A stretch of 64,000 bases of DNA, from positions 806,001 through 870,000 of the forward strand of contig NZ_CP039250.1 of the NCBI RefSeq assembly GCF_004795895.1. Reading direction: 5' to 3'. Position 1 is the first letter of the stretch; each line of letters begins with the position of its first letter. The stretch is from Sphingopyxis sp. PAMC25046 (GTDB lineage Bacteria; Pseudomonadota; Alphaproteobacteria; Sphingomonadales; Sphingomonadaceae). A program made the position numbers and the translations under genes. Below the pieces are notes generated by a model. That model had not been told where the DNA came from, did not search any database, and saw nothing but the letters and a program-made list of their open reading frames with translations. Of this stretch, positions 47,906 to 57,159 are shown piece after piece.

Positions 47906-50197
47906 TTATGCGATGCGGTTTTGAGGATGGGCGCTGAGGGCCGCGGTCAGTTCGGAAAACAATTGGGGTTTTCCAAGATGATAGCCTTGGCCGACATCGC
48001 AGCCGAGGCCGGCGAGCAGGGCCATGGTTTCACCGTCCTCGATGCCTTCGGCGACCGCGACGGCGCCGAGGCGGTGCGCGAGATCGATCGTCGATTTGAC
48101 CACTTCGAGGTTCCGCTGCGAATCGCGCATCGTCATCACGAATCGCTTGTCGATCTTGATCTCGTCGGCCTCGATCTCGGTCAGATATTCGAGGTTCGAC
48201 TGGCCGGTGCCATAATCGTCGATCGACAGGCGAATGCCCGTCCGGCGCAGCTGTGCGAGCGTCTGGCGCGCCTGGCGGCTGTTTTCGATCTGCGCGGTTT
48301 CGGTGATCTCGATCGTCAGCGTTTCGGGGGGCAGGTGATGCGCGGTCAGCATCACGCGGATCGTGCCGACAAGGTCGCTGTGGTCGAGCAGGCTCGCCGA
48401 CAGGTTAACCGACATGTTGATGTGGATGCCACGCTCGCGCAGCTGCGCCGCCGACCGGATCGCCTGATCCATCACGAACAGCGTGAGGCGATAGATATCC
48501 TGGCTCTTTTCGGCCTGGACGATGAACTCGTCGGGCGGGATCGGCCCGCGCGTCGGGTGCGTCCAGCGCGCGAGCGCCTCGACCCCGACGAGCTTTTTCG
48601 ACGCGATTTCATATTGCGGCTGGAAAGCGACCCAGATGTCGCCGCCGGTCAGCGCATCTTCGAGCTGCGAGTGGAAGCTCAATTGCCAGCCGGCGTCTTC
48701 CTTTTGGCGCGAGGTATATTTGGTCCATAGCGCGCGCGTGCGGATCGCGCGTTCGGCGGCGACGAGCGCGGCGGCGAGACGCTGCGCGTTCGACCCTTCG
48801 AACTCGTCATTGACCCCGAAGGCAATCGCGACGTCGACGCGTAGCTCGCCGATCGTCAACGGCGCGTTGAACAGCGCGGCGAGGCCCGCGAGCTGCCCCT
48901 CGATCTGGCTGTGCTGATAATAGGGCACCAGCCAGGCGAAGGTGCCGTCGAGATCATGGTGGAGCGTCGTGCCCTGCGAAGCGAGCTGGAGGCGGCGGGT
49001 GACCTGTTCGACGAGCTTGCCGATGCCGTCACCGGGGATGAAGGCCGCGAGATCCTCGAAATTCACCACCTTCGCAGCGATAACCGTCGCGCTGCCGAAT
49101 GACGCCTGCGAACGCAGCGCCTCGAAATTGGGCAAGCCCGATATCGGGTTCTCGCGTTGGGCCAAATCGCGGCGACGGGTGCGCGAGACATTGGCGGCGA
49201 TTGCGGCAATCAGGAAGCAGGCGGCACCGACTTGGACCGTGACGAGCGACAGGCTGCTCGCCACTTTCACGACGATCAGGGCGACGGTAAGGCCGATGGC
49301 CACCGGCCCGTAGCGGCGGCCATTTCGCCAGGCGAGGGCTGCGAGCGAGACGATGAAGGTCAGCGCGAGTGCGGGAAACCAGCCGATATCGACCGGCTGG
49401 CCGCGCTTGAGCGCCTCGCCGGCGATCAGGTGGATATAGGCGCCGTGGACCTTGTCGTGGCCCGGCAGATAATGCTGGTCGGGTGAGGCGGCCGATGCCG
49501 GCGCGAAAATCACGTCCTTGCCGCGCAACAGATTCGGATCGAGCTTGCCCGACATGACGTCGATCGCGCTATATTGCGTGATCGTGTCGGGGTCGTACGA
49601 AAGATCCAGCGCAAAATTGGCCGGATGGTTGCTGGGCCGGTCCGCAAGGATCGACGCAAAGCTGGGAAGGAGACGGCTATCGGCCCGCACTGCGAGGGGA
49701 ACTTTCCACACCTGCCAAAATTCATATTCCCAGCCAATGAAGCCCCGGACGGCCTCTTGGCCGAGGCGATCATCGGGCCACATAGGCTGTTTGGCGGTAT
49801 GGCCCTCGAAACTGGCCGATGGTACAGCCAGCACAATGCGCGGACCCATATGACGCACTGCCGCGGCAAAATTAGGAAATTCACGGTCCCGCAGTCGCCG
49901 TTCATAGGAAAAATCGACGAACAGGCGCCGCGCCGGCGAGGCATCGACCGCACGGACAAGCTGCGTGTGGTGATCAATATCGAAATCTCGACCGCCGATT
50001 GCCTGCAATGTCTTGTCGTCGAGCGCGACGATAACGGTGTCACCCGATACCGGCCGCGCGGCGATGCGGCTGGTCGCCATCGAGATCATCCTATCGGGCA
50101 GCTCGCCCGCGCCACTGATGCCGACGATCACGCTGAGCAGCAGCGCGAGCGCGATCGTTCGCCAGCTGATGATCAGACTTTTGACCGGGAAGGGCAC
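47906..50197 (-). CDS. CHASE2-GGDEF(degenerate)-EAL cyclic-di-GMP phosphodiesterase
   Basis: 763 residues. Signal/TM near the N-terminus (ISWRTIALALLLSVIVGISG), a CHASE2 sensor (about 30-280), further TM segments, a degenerate GGDEF domain (signature replaced by LDGTF), and a C-terminal EAL domain with VEALARW, TIEITET, SIDDYGTGQSN, IKIDKRFV and VAEGIED. Catalytic EAL residues are kept, so it probably hydrolyses c-di-GMP; the GGDEF part is probably only regulatory. GTG 50197 has GGAG upstream; TTG 50212 is an alternative. Confidence 0.9.
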   Translation of the reverse strand: MPFPVKSLIISWRTIALALLLSVIVGISGAGELPDRMISMATSRIAARPVSGDTVIVALDDKTLQAIGGRDFDIDHHTQLVRAVDASPARRLFVDFSYERRLRDREFPNFAAAVRHMGPRIVLAVPSASFEGHTAKQPMWPDDRLGQEAVRGFIGWEYEFWQVWKVPLAVRADSRLLPSFASILADRPSNHPANFALDLSYDPDTITQYSAIDVMSGKLDPNLLRGKDVIFAPASAASPDQHYLPGHDKVHGAYIHLIAGEALKRGQPVDIGWFPALALTFIVSLAALAWRNGRRYGPVAIGLTVALIVVKVASSLSLVTVQVGAACFLIAAIAANVSRTRRRDLAQRENPISGLPNFEALRSQASFGSATVIAAKVVNFEDLAAFIPGDGIGKLVEQVTRRLQLASQGTTLHHDLDGTFAWLVPYYQHSQIEGQLAGLAALFNAPLTIGELRVDVAIAFGVNDEFEGSNAQRLAAALVAAERAIRTRALWTKYTSRQKEDAGWQLSFHSQLEDALTGGDIWVAFQPQYEIASKKLVGVEALARWTHPTRGPIPPDEFIVQAEKSQDIYRLTLFVMDQAIRSAAQLRERGIHINMSVNLSASLLDHSDLVGTIRVMLTAHHLPPETLTIEITETAQIENSRQARQTLAQLRRTGIRLSIDDYGTGQSNLEYLTEIEADEIKIDKRFVMTMRDSQRNLEVVKSTIDLAHRLGAVAVAEGIEDGETMALLAGLGCDVGQGYHLGKPQLFSELTAALSAHPQNRIA

Positions 50198-50311
50198 GCA
50201 CGTCTCCAGCAATTGCCGGTCGCGTCTAACCCCAGATGGTTATCATCGCGTTAATTATGAACAAAATCCTGCGCGGTCCGGCACCGCGGAAAGCGCAGGA
50301 TTTCGCGGAAT

Positions 50312-52054
50312 TCAGGTAAGTGCGGGCAGCGGTTCGAGCGCGGCGTCGCCGGCAAGCGCCGAGGCCGCGAGCCCCGTCGCCGCCGGGACGATCTGCTGAA
50401 GATAAAAGCGCGTCGAGACGATCTTGGCTTCGAGAAAGGCGGCATCGCCGCCGCCCTCGTCGAGCGCGGCGCGCGCCGCCTTGTGCTGGATCGCCATCAG
50501 CCAGCCGCAAGTCGCCGTCGCGAGCATGGTGAGATAGGGGTAGCTGCCCGCGAGCCGGTCCGCCGTCGGCGCGTTCACCATCCAGTCGGTGACCGCGCGG
50601 CACGCATCGACGAGCTGCTGGAGTTCGGGGAAATTGGCCGCGCCATGCGCGATATCGTCGATCAGCGCGCGGACAAGGTCGCCGCCCGCCATGCCGAGCT
50701 TGCGTCCGACGAGATCGGCCGCCTGGATGCCGTTGGTGCCTTCATAGATCGGCGCGATGCGCGCGTCGCGATAATGCTGCGCGGCGCCGGTTTCCTCGAT
50801 GAAGCCCATGCCGCCATGCACCTGCACGCCGAGGCTCGCGACCTCGCAGCCGATGTCGGTCGCGTGCGCCTTGACGAGCGGGATCAGGATGTCGGCGCGC
50901 ATCGCGGCCGCCTCGTCGCCCAATTTGCCGAAGTCGATCTGCGCCGCGGCATAGTAAGTGAGCGCCCGCGCGGCCTCGGTCTGCGCGCGCATCCGCCACA
51001 GCATGCGGCGGACGTCGGGGTGCTGATCGATCGTCACCGGAGTACGGTCGGGCGCGCCCGCGAGCGCCGACTGGACGCGCTCGGCAGCGAAGCGCTGCGC
51101 CTGCTGCGTCGCGCGCTCGCCGATCTGGATGCCTTGGCAGCCGATCATCAGCCGCGCATTGTTCATCATCACGAACATCGCGCGCATGCCGCCCATTTCC
51201 TCGCCGACGATCTCGCCAAGGCAATCTTCGTCCTCGCCATAGACCATCACCGCGGTCGGCGAGCCGTGGATGCCGAGCTTGTGCTCGATCGAGGCGCAAT
51301 GGACGCCGTTGCTGATCGTCGGATTACCATCGGCGTCGAGGCGGTATTTGGGGACGAGGAAGAGCGAGATGCCGCGCGTCCCCTCGGGCGCGCCGGGGGT
51401 GCGCGCGAGGACGAGGTGGACGATATTGTCGGTGAGGTCATGCTCGCCGAAGGTGATGAAGATTTTCTGGCCCTTGATCCGGTAGAGGCCGGCGTTCGGC
51501 CCTTCGGTGACCTTTTCGGCGGTCGCGCGCAGCGCGCCGACGTCGCTGCCCGCGGCGGGCTCGGTCAGGTTCATCGTGCCGTTCCACTCGCCGGTGATCA
51601 GCTTCGGAAGCCAGGTCTGGCGCTGTTCCTCGGTGCCATAGGCCATCAGCGCATGGATCGCGCCCGGCGTCAGTATGCTGCACAGCGAGAAGCCCATGTT
51701 CGCGCTGCCGAGCGCCTCGATGACCACGGTCGCGAGGGTGAAGGGCAGATCCTGCCCGCCATAGGCGCCGGGGCCGTCGATGCTGCCCCAGCCCGCGTCG
51801 ACGAACTGTTTGTACGCGCCCTTGAAGCCCGGGGGCATGGTGACCTTGCCGTCCTGCCATTGGGGGTTCTGCGTGTCGCCGACGCGGTTGAGCGGGGCGT
51901 AGACCTCGGCGGCGAACTCGCCGATGCCGGTGACGATCGCCTCGACCATATCGGGGGTCGCGGCGGCGAAACGGTCGTGCTGCGCCATCGCGTCGATGCG
52001 CGCGATATGGTCGAGAACGAAGAGCTGCTCGGTTGTGGGCGGCGTGTAGGTCAT
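50312..52054 (-). CDS. Acyl-CoA dehydrogenase, long form (DmdC-like architecture)
   Basis: 580 residues. FAD-dependent acyl-CoA dehydrogenase: MNLTEPAAGSDVGALRATA, IKGQKIFITFGEHDLTDNIVHLVLAR, ENKLGIH-like IEHKLGIHGSPTA, GGMGFIEETGAAQHYRDARIAPIYEGTNGIQAADL with catalytic Glu, plus the extra C-terminal helical domain of long-form ACADs such as DmdC. Involved in beta-oxidation or a related degradation pathway. Chain-length specificity cannot be told. Confidence 0.9.
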   Translation of the reverse strand: MTYTPPTTEQLFVLDHIARIDAMAQHDRFAAATPDMVEAIVTGIGEFAAEVYAPLNRVGDTQNPQWQDGKVTMPPGFKGAYKQFVDAGWGSIDGPGAYGGQDLPFTLATVVIEALGSANMGFSLCSILTPGAIHALMAYGTEEQRQTWLPKLITGEWNGTMNLTEPAAGSDVGALRATAEKVTEGPNAGLYRIKGQKIFITFGEHDLTDNIVHLVLARTPGAPEGTRGISLFLVPKYRLDADGNPTISNGVHCASIEHKLGIHGSPTAVMVYGEDEDCLGEIVGEEMGGMRAMFVMMNNARLMIGCQGIQIGERATQQAQRFAAERVQSALAGAPDRTPVTIDQHPDVRRMLWRMRAQTEAARALTYYAAAQIDFGKLGDEAAAMRADILIPLVKAHATDIGCEVASLGVQVHGGMGFIEETGAAQHYRDARIAPIYEGTNGIQAADLVGRKLGMAGGDLVRALIDDIAHGAANFPELQQLVDACRAVTDWMVNAPTADRLAGSYPYLTMLATATCGWLMAIQHKAARAALDEGGGDAAFLEAKIVSTRFYLQQIVPAATGLAASALAGDAALEPLPALT

Positions 52055-52105
52055 GGGTGCGGTTCTTTGCTGGTGAATATCGTTGCGCGGGCGCTATAGC
52101 GCGGC

Positions 52106-53053
52106 ATGGTCCAAGCCTCAAAGCCCAGTATTGTTCGTGCGTTCGATCGCGCGGCGATTGCCGAAGCGGCGGCGGCGATCGCGGCCGGGCAGCCGGTCGC
52201 GGTGCCGACCGAGACGGTCTATGGCCTCGCCGCCGATGCGCGCAATCCGCAAGCGGTCGCGCGCATCTATGCCGCCAAGGGGCGGCCCGATTTCAACCCG
52301 CTGATCGTGCATGTGCCGACGCTCGCCATGGCCGAGACGCTGGGCGAGTTCGGAACCGCCGAACGCGCGCTCGCGACGCGATTCTGGCCGGGGCCGCTGA
52401 CCTTGGTGGTGCCGCGCACGCCGGACTGCCCTGTCGCGAGCGTCGCGACAGCGGGGCTCGATACGATTGCGCTCCGCGTGCCGGGACATCGCGCGATGCA
52501 GGCGTTGCTGACGGCATCGGGCGCGCCGCTCGCCGCACCCAGCGCCAATGCGAGCGGGAAGGTGAGCCCGACCAAGGCGGCGCATGTGCTCGCGAGTTTG
52601 GGCGGGCGGGTCGGCCTCGTGATCGATGACGGGCCGACGAGCGCGGGGGTGGAATCGACCATTGCCCGCATACAGGACGGCGCGGTCGCGGTACTGCGGC
52701 CGGGGCCGGTGACTGCGGCGATGCTCGCGGAGGCGAGCGGGCTGGCTGTGACGGGCGTGAAAGGGGCGGAGATCGTCGCGCCAGGGATGCTTGCAAGCCA
52801 TTATGCGCCCGGCAAACCGGTGCGGCTCGGCGCGCGCGATTTCGCGGCGGACGAATATGGCATCGGTTTCGGGGCGGTTCGGGGCGATTACGACCTCAGC
52901 GCGCGCGGCGACCTGACCGAGGCGGCGGCGCGTCTGTTCGATGCGCTGCACGCGGGAGCCGCAAGCACGAAGGCAAAGATCGCGGTGGCGGCGATCCCGG
53001 CCGAGGGGCTGGGCGCGGCGATTAACGACCGGTTGGCGCGCGCGGCGGTCTAG
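52106..53053 (+). CDS. tsaC: L-threonylcarbamoyladenylate synthase (Sua5/TsaC)
   Basis: Makes the threonylcarbamoyl-AMP precursor for t6A37 of tRNA. Seen: 315 residues; PTETVYGLAADA, YAAKGRPDFNPLIVH, FWPGPLTLVVPR, RVPGHRAMQAL, APSANASGKVSPT, and an extended C-terminal Sua5 domain (GMLASHYAPGKPVRL). Its stop overlaps the convergent EamA gene by 4 nt. Confidence 0.93.
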   Translation: MVQASKPSIVRAFDRAAIAEAAAAIAAGQPVAVPTETVYGLAADARNPQAVARIYAAKGRPDFNPLIVHVPTLAMAETLGEFGTAERALATRFWPGPLTLVVPRTPDCPVASVATAGLDTIALRVPGHRAMQALLTASGAPLAAPSANASGKVSPTKAAHVLASLGGRVGLVIDDGPTSAGVESTIARIQDGAVAVLRPGPVTAAMLAEASGLAVTGVKGAEIVAPGMLASHYAPGKPVRLGARDFAADEYGIGFGAVRGDYDLSARGDLTEAAARLFDALHAGAASTKAKIAVAAIPAEGLGAAINDRLARAAV

Positions 53054-53949
53054 GCCGCCGCCGGCTCGATCGGGTCGCCGTGGGGTGCCTTGCGCGCGAC
53101 GATCAGGCAGGCGGCGACGATCAGGCAGGCGCCGGCGAGCGTCGGTAGCGTCACCGCTTCGTCGAAGAAATACCAGCCGAAGACCATCGCCCACAGGAAG
53201 CCCGTATATTCGGTGGTCGCGAGGATCTGCGTTTCGGCGCGTGCATAGGCCCAGCTCAACAGCAGCAGCGAGGTCGTCGCGAGGATCGCGGCGCCGGCGA
53301 TGTTCGGGGCCTGAGCAGCGTCCGGAACAGCGAGGAACCATGGTGCGCCGAGCGCGAGGATCGCCGCGACGAAGAAATTCTGGAAGAAGGCGATCTCCAT
53401 CGGCTCGGCCATCTTCGCCTGCCGCCGCGCGAGGATGAGATTGTAGGCGTAGACGATGGCAGAGAGGAACACCGCGCCGACCGCGAGGAGCGCCTCGTCG
53501 CTATAGTCGCCGCCGAGCTTGCCCGCGACGATCACGATCACGCCGACGAGCCCGAGCAGCGAGGCGGCGATCGAGCGCGGGCCGATCTTCTCGCCCAGAA
53601 AGATCGCGGCCATGTAGAGCGCCATCAGCGGCGCGACAAAGGCGAGCGCGATCGCTTCGGCGATCGGCAAACGCGCGAGCGCCCAGAAGAAAGAGAGCGC
53701 CATCCCCGCGACGAACAGCGCGCGCCACGCGTGGATCTGCATCGTCGCCCGGCCCGGCCATTTGGGACGCGTGGCGAAATAAATGAGGCCGCTCAGCAAA
53801 GCTCCGGTGCCGGTGCGCCAGAGAACGGCGTTATAGGCGCCGATGTCGATCGACAGCCCCTTCATCAGCACATCCATCGCCGAATAGGTCGCGATCCCCG
53901 CGCAAGCGATCAGGAAGGGGATGACGGGCGAAGGCGAATCGGGGCGCAT
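53050..53949 (-). CDS. EamA/DMT-family transporter
   Basis: 299 residues with about ten hydrophobic helices in two EamA repeats (VLWRTGTGALLSGLIYFATR; LPIAEAIALAFVAPLMALYMAAIFLGEKIGPRSIAASLLGLVGVIVIV; TEYTGFLWAMVFGWYFFDEAVTLPTLAGACLIVAACL). Probable export of a small metabolite; substrate unknown. Confidence 0.88.
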   Translation of the reverse strand: MRPDSPSPVIPFLIACAGIATYSAMDVLMKGLSIDIGAYNAVLWRTGTGALLSGLIYFATRPKWPGRATMQIHAWRALFVAGMALSFFWALARLPIAEAIALAFVAPLMALYMAAIFLGEKIGPRSIAASLLGLVGVIVIVAGKLGGDYSDEALLAVGAVFLSAIVYAYNLILARRQAKMAEPMEIAFFQNFFVAAILALGAPWFLAVPDAAQAPNIAGAAILATTSLLLLSWAYARAETQILATTEYTGFLWAMVFGWYFFDEAVTLPTLAGACLIVAACLIVARKAPHGDPIEPAAA

Positions 53950-53966
53950 GGCAGCGATCTAACCGA

Positions 53967-54111
53967 CCTTCTCCCTTGAGGGGAGAAGGATAGGGAGCCT
54001 TATCGCCGCAGGCGATTAGGCGGACTTGGATGAGGGTGAGCGGAGCACAGCGCCGCGCGAGCCCTCGGCTCGCATACCCCTCACCCAGATTTGACTAGGC
54101 AGCAAAGAGGG
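53967..54111. repeat. Palindromic repeat, CTCTCCC/GGGAGAG family (copy 5)
   Basis: Begins CCTTCTCCCTTGAGGGGAGAAGG and contains inner inverted repeats; the distal arm is eroded. Between the EamA and SDR genes. Confidence 0.6.
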
Positions 54112-54117
54112 GAATAT

Positions 54118-54897
54118 TTACCGAAAGGTCGCCTGTCCCGCGCCGTCGATGTTGAGTTTCTGGCCCGAACAATAGCTGTTCGCGTCGCTCACGAACCACA
54201 CGACCGCTGCCGCCACATCGGCGGGGACGGCGACGCGGCCGAAGGGCATTTTGGCGTCGAGGTGGTGGATGTCGGCGTTGCCGGTTATCGCGCGCGAGAG
54301 TTTTTCGCCCATGTCGCTGACGGTGAGCGCGGGGGCGACGATGTTGACGCGGACGCCGTTGGCGAGCTCCTCCTTGGCGAGCGTCAGCGCCAAGGCTTCG
54401 CCCGCGGCCTTGGCCATCGTGTAGGGGGCGCCGTTCGGCGAGTTCACATAGGTGGCGATGCTCGAAATCACGATGATGTCGCTGCGCTTGTGCTGGCGGA
54501 GCTGCGGCAGCGCGAGACGCGACAGGCGGTGCGGGCCCGCGGCGTGGACGGCGAAGAGCTTGTCGACCTCGGCGGGGTCGGTGTCGGCCACCGACTGCCC
54601 GCGGCTCGCGATGCCGGCGTTGTTGACCAGGATCGATATGGGCCCGAAATCGGCTTCGACCGCCGCGACCATCGCGGCGCAGGCCGCCTCGTCGGTGACC
54701 GAGGCCTGATAGGCCTTCGCCTTGCGGCCGAGCGCCTGAATCGCGGCGACGGTTTCGGCGGCGGCGTCCTCGCCGCGCGTATAGTTGACCGCTACGTCGG
54801 CGCCGGCTTCGGCAAGGCCCATCGCGATGCCGCGGCCGATCCCGCGCGAGGCCCCGCTGACGAGCGCGACGCGCCCGGCAAGGTTCATGTCAGTCAT
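54118..54897 (-). CDS. SDR-family oxidoreductase
   Basis: 259 residues; classical short-chain dehydrogenase: VALVSGASRGIGRGIA (TGxxxGxG form SGASRGIG), NNAGIAS, active-site Tyr/Lys YTMAKAA. Similar to 3-oxoacyl-ACP reductase or related NAD(P)-dependent dehydrogenases. The start overlaps the upstream thioredoxin-like gene by 8 nt. Substrate unknown. Confidence 0.88.
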   Translation of the reverse strand: MTDMNLAGRVALVSGASRGIGRGIAMGLAEAGADVAVNYTRGEDAAAETVAAIQALGRKAKAYQASVTDEAACAAMVAAVEADFGPISILVNNAGIASRGQSVADTDPAEVDKLFAVHAAGPHRLSRLALPQLRQHKRSDIIVISSIATYVNSPNGAPYTMAKAAGEALALTLAKEELANGVRVNIVAPALTVSDMGEKLSRAITGNADIHHLDAKMPFGRVAVPADVAAAVVWFVSDANSYCSGQKLNIDGAGQATFR

Positions 54898-55399
54898 GTC
54901 GCTCTCTCTCCTGGCCCATCAATTCGTTATAGATGTCGTCGTCGCTGCGGCTCGCGGCGTTGCGCCATTTGGGGGCGGCCTTGCGGTTGCGCACGGTGCC
55001 CTCGGCATCGAGGATCGCCACCGTCGGCGTGCCCTTGATCCGGAAGCCGAACCGTTTGGGAACGTCGGGATTCCGCCCTTGATCCTTCACATGCGGCATG
55101 CCGATGTCGGCGTAGACGATTTCGTAGCGGGCGCGGACGGGAGCGAAGCGGCCGGTCGTGAGCAGGTTGGCGAGCCAGGCGCTGTCGTGGCAGGCGCCGG
55201 TGCCCATGATGAGCAGCACGGGCTTGCCCGACGCCTTTGCCCGCGCGAGTGCGGCGTCGATCGCGGGCATCGGGTCGGCGATGAAGGCGTCGGTCTTGTA
55301 TGGCTCCTCGATGCCGGGGAGCGTGCGCTTTTCGGCCGCGGTGGCGGGCGCGAGCGTCATCAATGCGGCGGTGAGGGCGAGGGCGATCGGGCGGGTCAT
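54890..55399 (-). CDS. Secreted thioredoxin-fold protein with a single active-site Cys
   Basis: 169 residues with a signal peptide (MTRPIALALTAALMTLAPATAAE). Thioredoxin fold: ARAKASGKPVLLIMGTGACHDSAWLANLL, cis-Pro in GTPTVAILD. The site reads ACHDS, so the usual CxxC is replaced by one Cys. It may act as a non-redox chaperone-like or single-thiol protein. Overlaps the SDR start. Confidence 0.75.
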   Translation of the reverse strand: MTRPIALALTAALMTLAPATAAEKRTLPGIEEPYKTDAFIADPMPAIDAALARAKASGKPVLLIMGTGACHDSAWLANLLTTGRFAPVRARYEIVYADIGMPHVKDQGRNPDVPKRFGFRIKGTPTVAILDAEGTVRNRKAAPKWRNAASRSDDDIYNELMGQERERHD

Positions 55400-55455
55400 G
55401 CGGCGACGATAGGTTTTGCATGACGTTTCCGTCAACGTAAGATAGCCTTCGCCGC

Positions 55456-56973
55456 ATGAGTTGGAAAAAAGAAGTAAGTGAACTCGGGCAGCGCCGCGCG
55501 ATGGCCGAGAAGATGGGCGGCGACGAAAAGGTCGCGCGCCAGCACGGGCGTGGCAAGATGGACGCACGCGCGCGGCTCGCGGGCATCGTCGATCCGGGCA
55601 GCTTTCGCGAGATCGGCAAGATTGCCGGGCGCGGCAAATATGGCGCCGACGGCGAGCTGGAAGATCTGGCCGCGAGCAATTTCATCTTTGGGCGCGCGAA
55701 TATCGATGGCCGGCCCGTCGTCGCGAGCGCCGACGATTTTACCGTGCGCGGCGGCGCGGCCGATGCGGCGCTGCACCGCAAGTTCGTCCAGTGCGAGGCG
55801 ATGGCGCATGAATATCGCCTGCCGCTGATCCGCATGATCGACGGCACTGGCGGCGGGGGATCGGTGAAGACGCTGGAAGATATGGGCTATACCTATATCC
55901 CGCACGTTCCCGGCTGGGACGAGATCATCGCCAACCTCGACACGGTGCCGGTGGTCGCGCTGGCGCTGGGGCCGACCGCGGGGCTGGGCGCGGCGCGGGT
56001 AGTGGCGAGCCATTACAGCGTGATGGTGCGCGGATTGTCGCAGCTGTTCGCGGCGGGGCCGGCGGTCGCCGCCGCGATCGGCGATACGCTCGACCGCGAG
56101 GAGCTGGGCGGCAGCGATGTGCATACGCGCAACGGGGTGGTCGACGACGAGGTGGCGAGCGAGGCCGAGGCTTTCGCGGCGGCGCGGCGCTTCCTCTCCT
56201 ACCTGCCCTCGTCGATCCATGACCGCGCGCTGAGGGCCGAATGCAGCGATCCGGTCGATCGCCGCGACGAGGCCTTGCTGTCGGTCGTGCCGCGCGAGGC
56301 GAAGCAGGTTTATTCGATGCGGCGCATCGCGAATGCGGTGTTCGATGCGGGCAGTGTCTTCGAGATGGGCGCGCGCTGGGGGCGGGCGGTTATTACAGCG
56401 TTCGCGCGGCTCGACGGCTATCCGGTCGCGGTGCTTGCGAGCGACCCGTCGTATCTCGGCGGGTCGTGGGACGCGAAGACGAGCGAGAAGGCCGAGCGTT
56501 TCGTCAAGATGGCCGACCAGTTCCGGCTGCCGATCGTCCACCTTGTCGACAATCCGGGCTTCATGATCGGCGGCGAGGCCGAGCGGACGGGGACGATCCG
56601 CTATGGCGTGCAGGCGATGAACGCGATCTACCGCGCGACGGTGCCGCTCGCCTCGGTCGTCGTGCGGCGCGCTTACGGGATCGCGGGGAGCGCAATGTCG
56701 AACGCCGAGCGCTTCCAGTACCGCTTCGCCTGGCCGTCGGGCGACTGGGGCAGCCTGCCGATCGAGGGCGGGGTCGAGGTCGCGTACAAGAGCGAGCTCG
56801 AGGCCGCCGAGGACCCGGCGGCGCATCTGGAGGCGATCCGCGAGCGATTGAACCGCGTGCGCTCGCCCTTTCGTACGGCGGAGAAATTCGGCGTCGAGGA
56901 TATCATCGATCCGCGCGATACGCGGCCGTTGCTGTGCGAATTTGCCGAGCTGGCGTGGCGGGTGCTTCCATAA
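55456..56973 (+). CDS. Acyl-CoA carboxylase carboxyltransferase (beta) subunit
   Basis: 505 residues; crotonase-like carboxyltransferase fold: HGRGKMDARARLAGIVDPGSF, GGSDVHTRNGVVDDEVAS, and KTSEKAERFVKMADQFRLPIVHLVDNPGFMIGGEAERTGTIRYGV. Similar to propionyl-CoA or methylcrotonyl-CoA carboxylase beta subunits. No biotin-carboxylase subunit is next to it, so the partner is elsewhere. Specificity not determined. Confidence 0.88.
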   Translation: MSWKKEVSELGQRRAMAEKMGGDEKVARQHGRGKMDARARLAGIVDPGSFREIGKIAGRGKYGADGELEDLAASNFIFGRANIDGRPVVASADDFTVRGGAADAALHRKFVQCEAMAHEYRLPLIRMIDGTGGGGSVKTLEDMGYTYIPHVPGWDEIIANLDTVPVVALALGPTAGLGAARVVASHYSVMVRGLSQLFAAGPAVAAAIGDTLDREELGGSDVHTRNGVVDDEVASEAEAFAAARRFLSYLPSSIHDRALRAECSDPVDRRDEALLSVVPREAKQVYSMRRIANAVFDAGSVFEMGARWGRAVITAFARLDGYPVAVLASDPSYLGGSWDAKTSEKAERFVKMADQFRLPIVHLVDNPGFMIGGEAERTGTIRYGVQAMNAIYRATVPLASVVVRRAYGIAGSAMSNAERFQYRFAWPSGDWGSLPIEGGVEVAYKSELEAAEDPAAHLEAIRERLNRVRSPFRTAEKFGVEDIIDPRDTRPLLCEFAELAWRVLP

Positions 56974-56975
56974 AG

Positions 56976-57152
56976 CCCCCGTCCCCCTTGATGGGGGAGG
57001 CAGCGAGGCTTGGGCGCTTGCGCCCTAGTCGCAGCGGTGGGGGCGCGGTTTCGGCCCGACGCGACGGCGCGAGGACCATCATCACCCCCATCCAACCGCG
57101 CCTAACCTCTTCGCGATAAGGCTTCATATCCTTCCCCCATCAAGGGGGAAGG
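56976..57152. repeat. Palindromic repeat, CTCTCCC/GGGAGAG family (copy 6)
   Basis: Outer arms CCCCCGTCCCCCTTGATGGG and CTTCCCCCATCAAGGGGGAAGG with an internal inverted repeat. Lies between the carboxyltransferase and LytTR genes, which converge. Confidence 0.7.
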
Positions 57153-57159
57153 TCCTGCG

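Noticed and set aside
2082..57152. CRISPR array
   Set aside because: Repeats are dispersed singly among genes, have varied spacing of kilobases and internal palindromes; there are no regular spacers and no cas genes.
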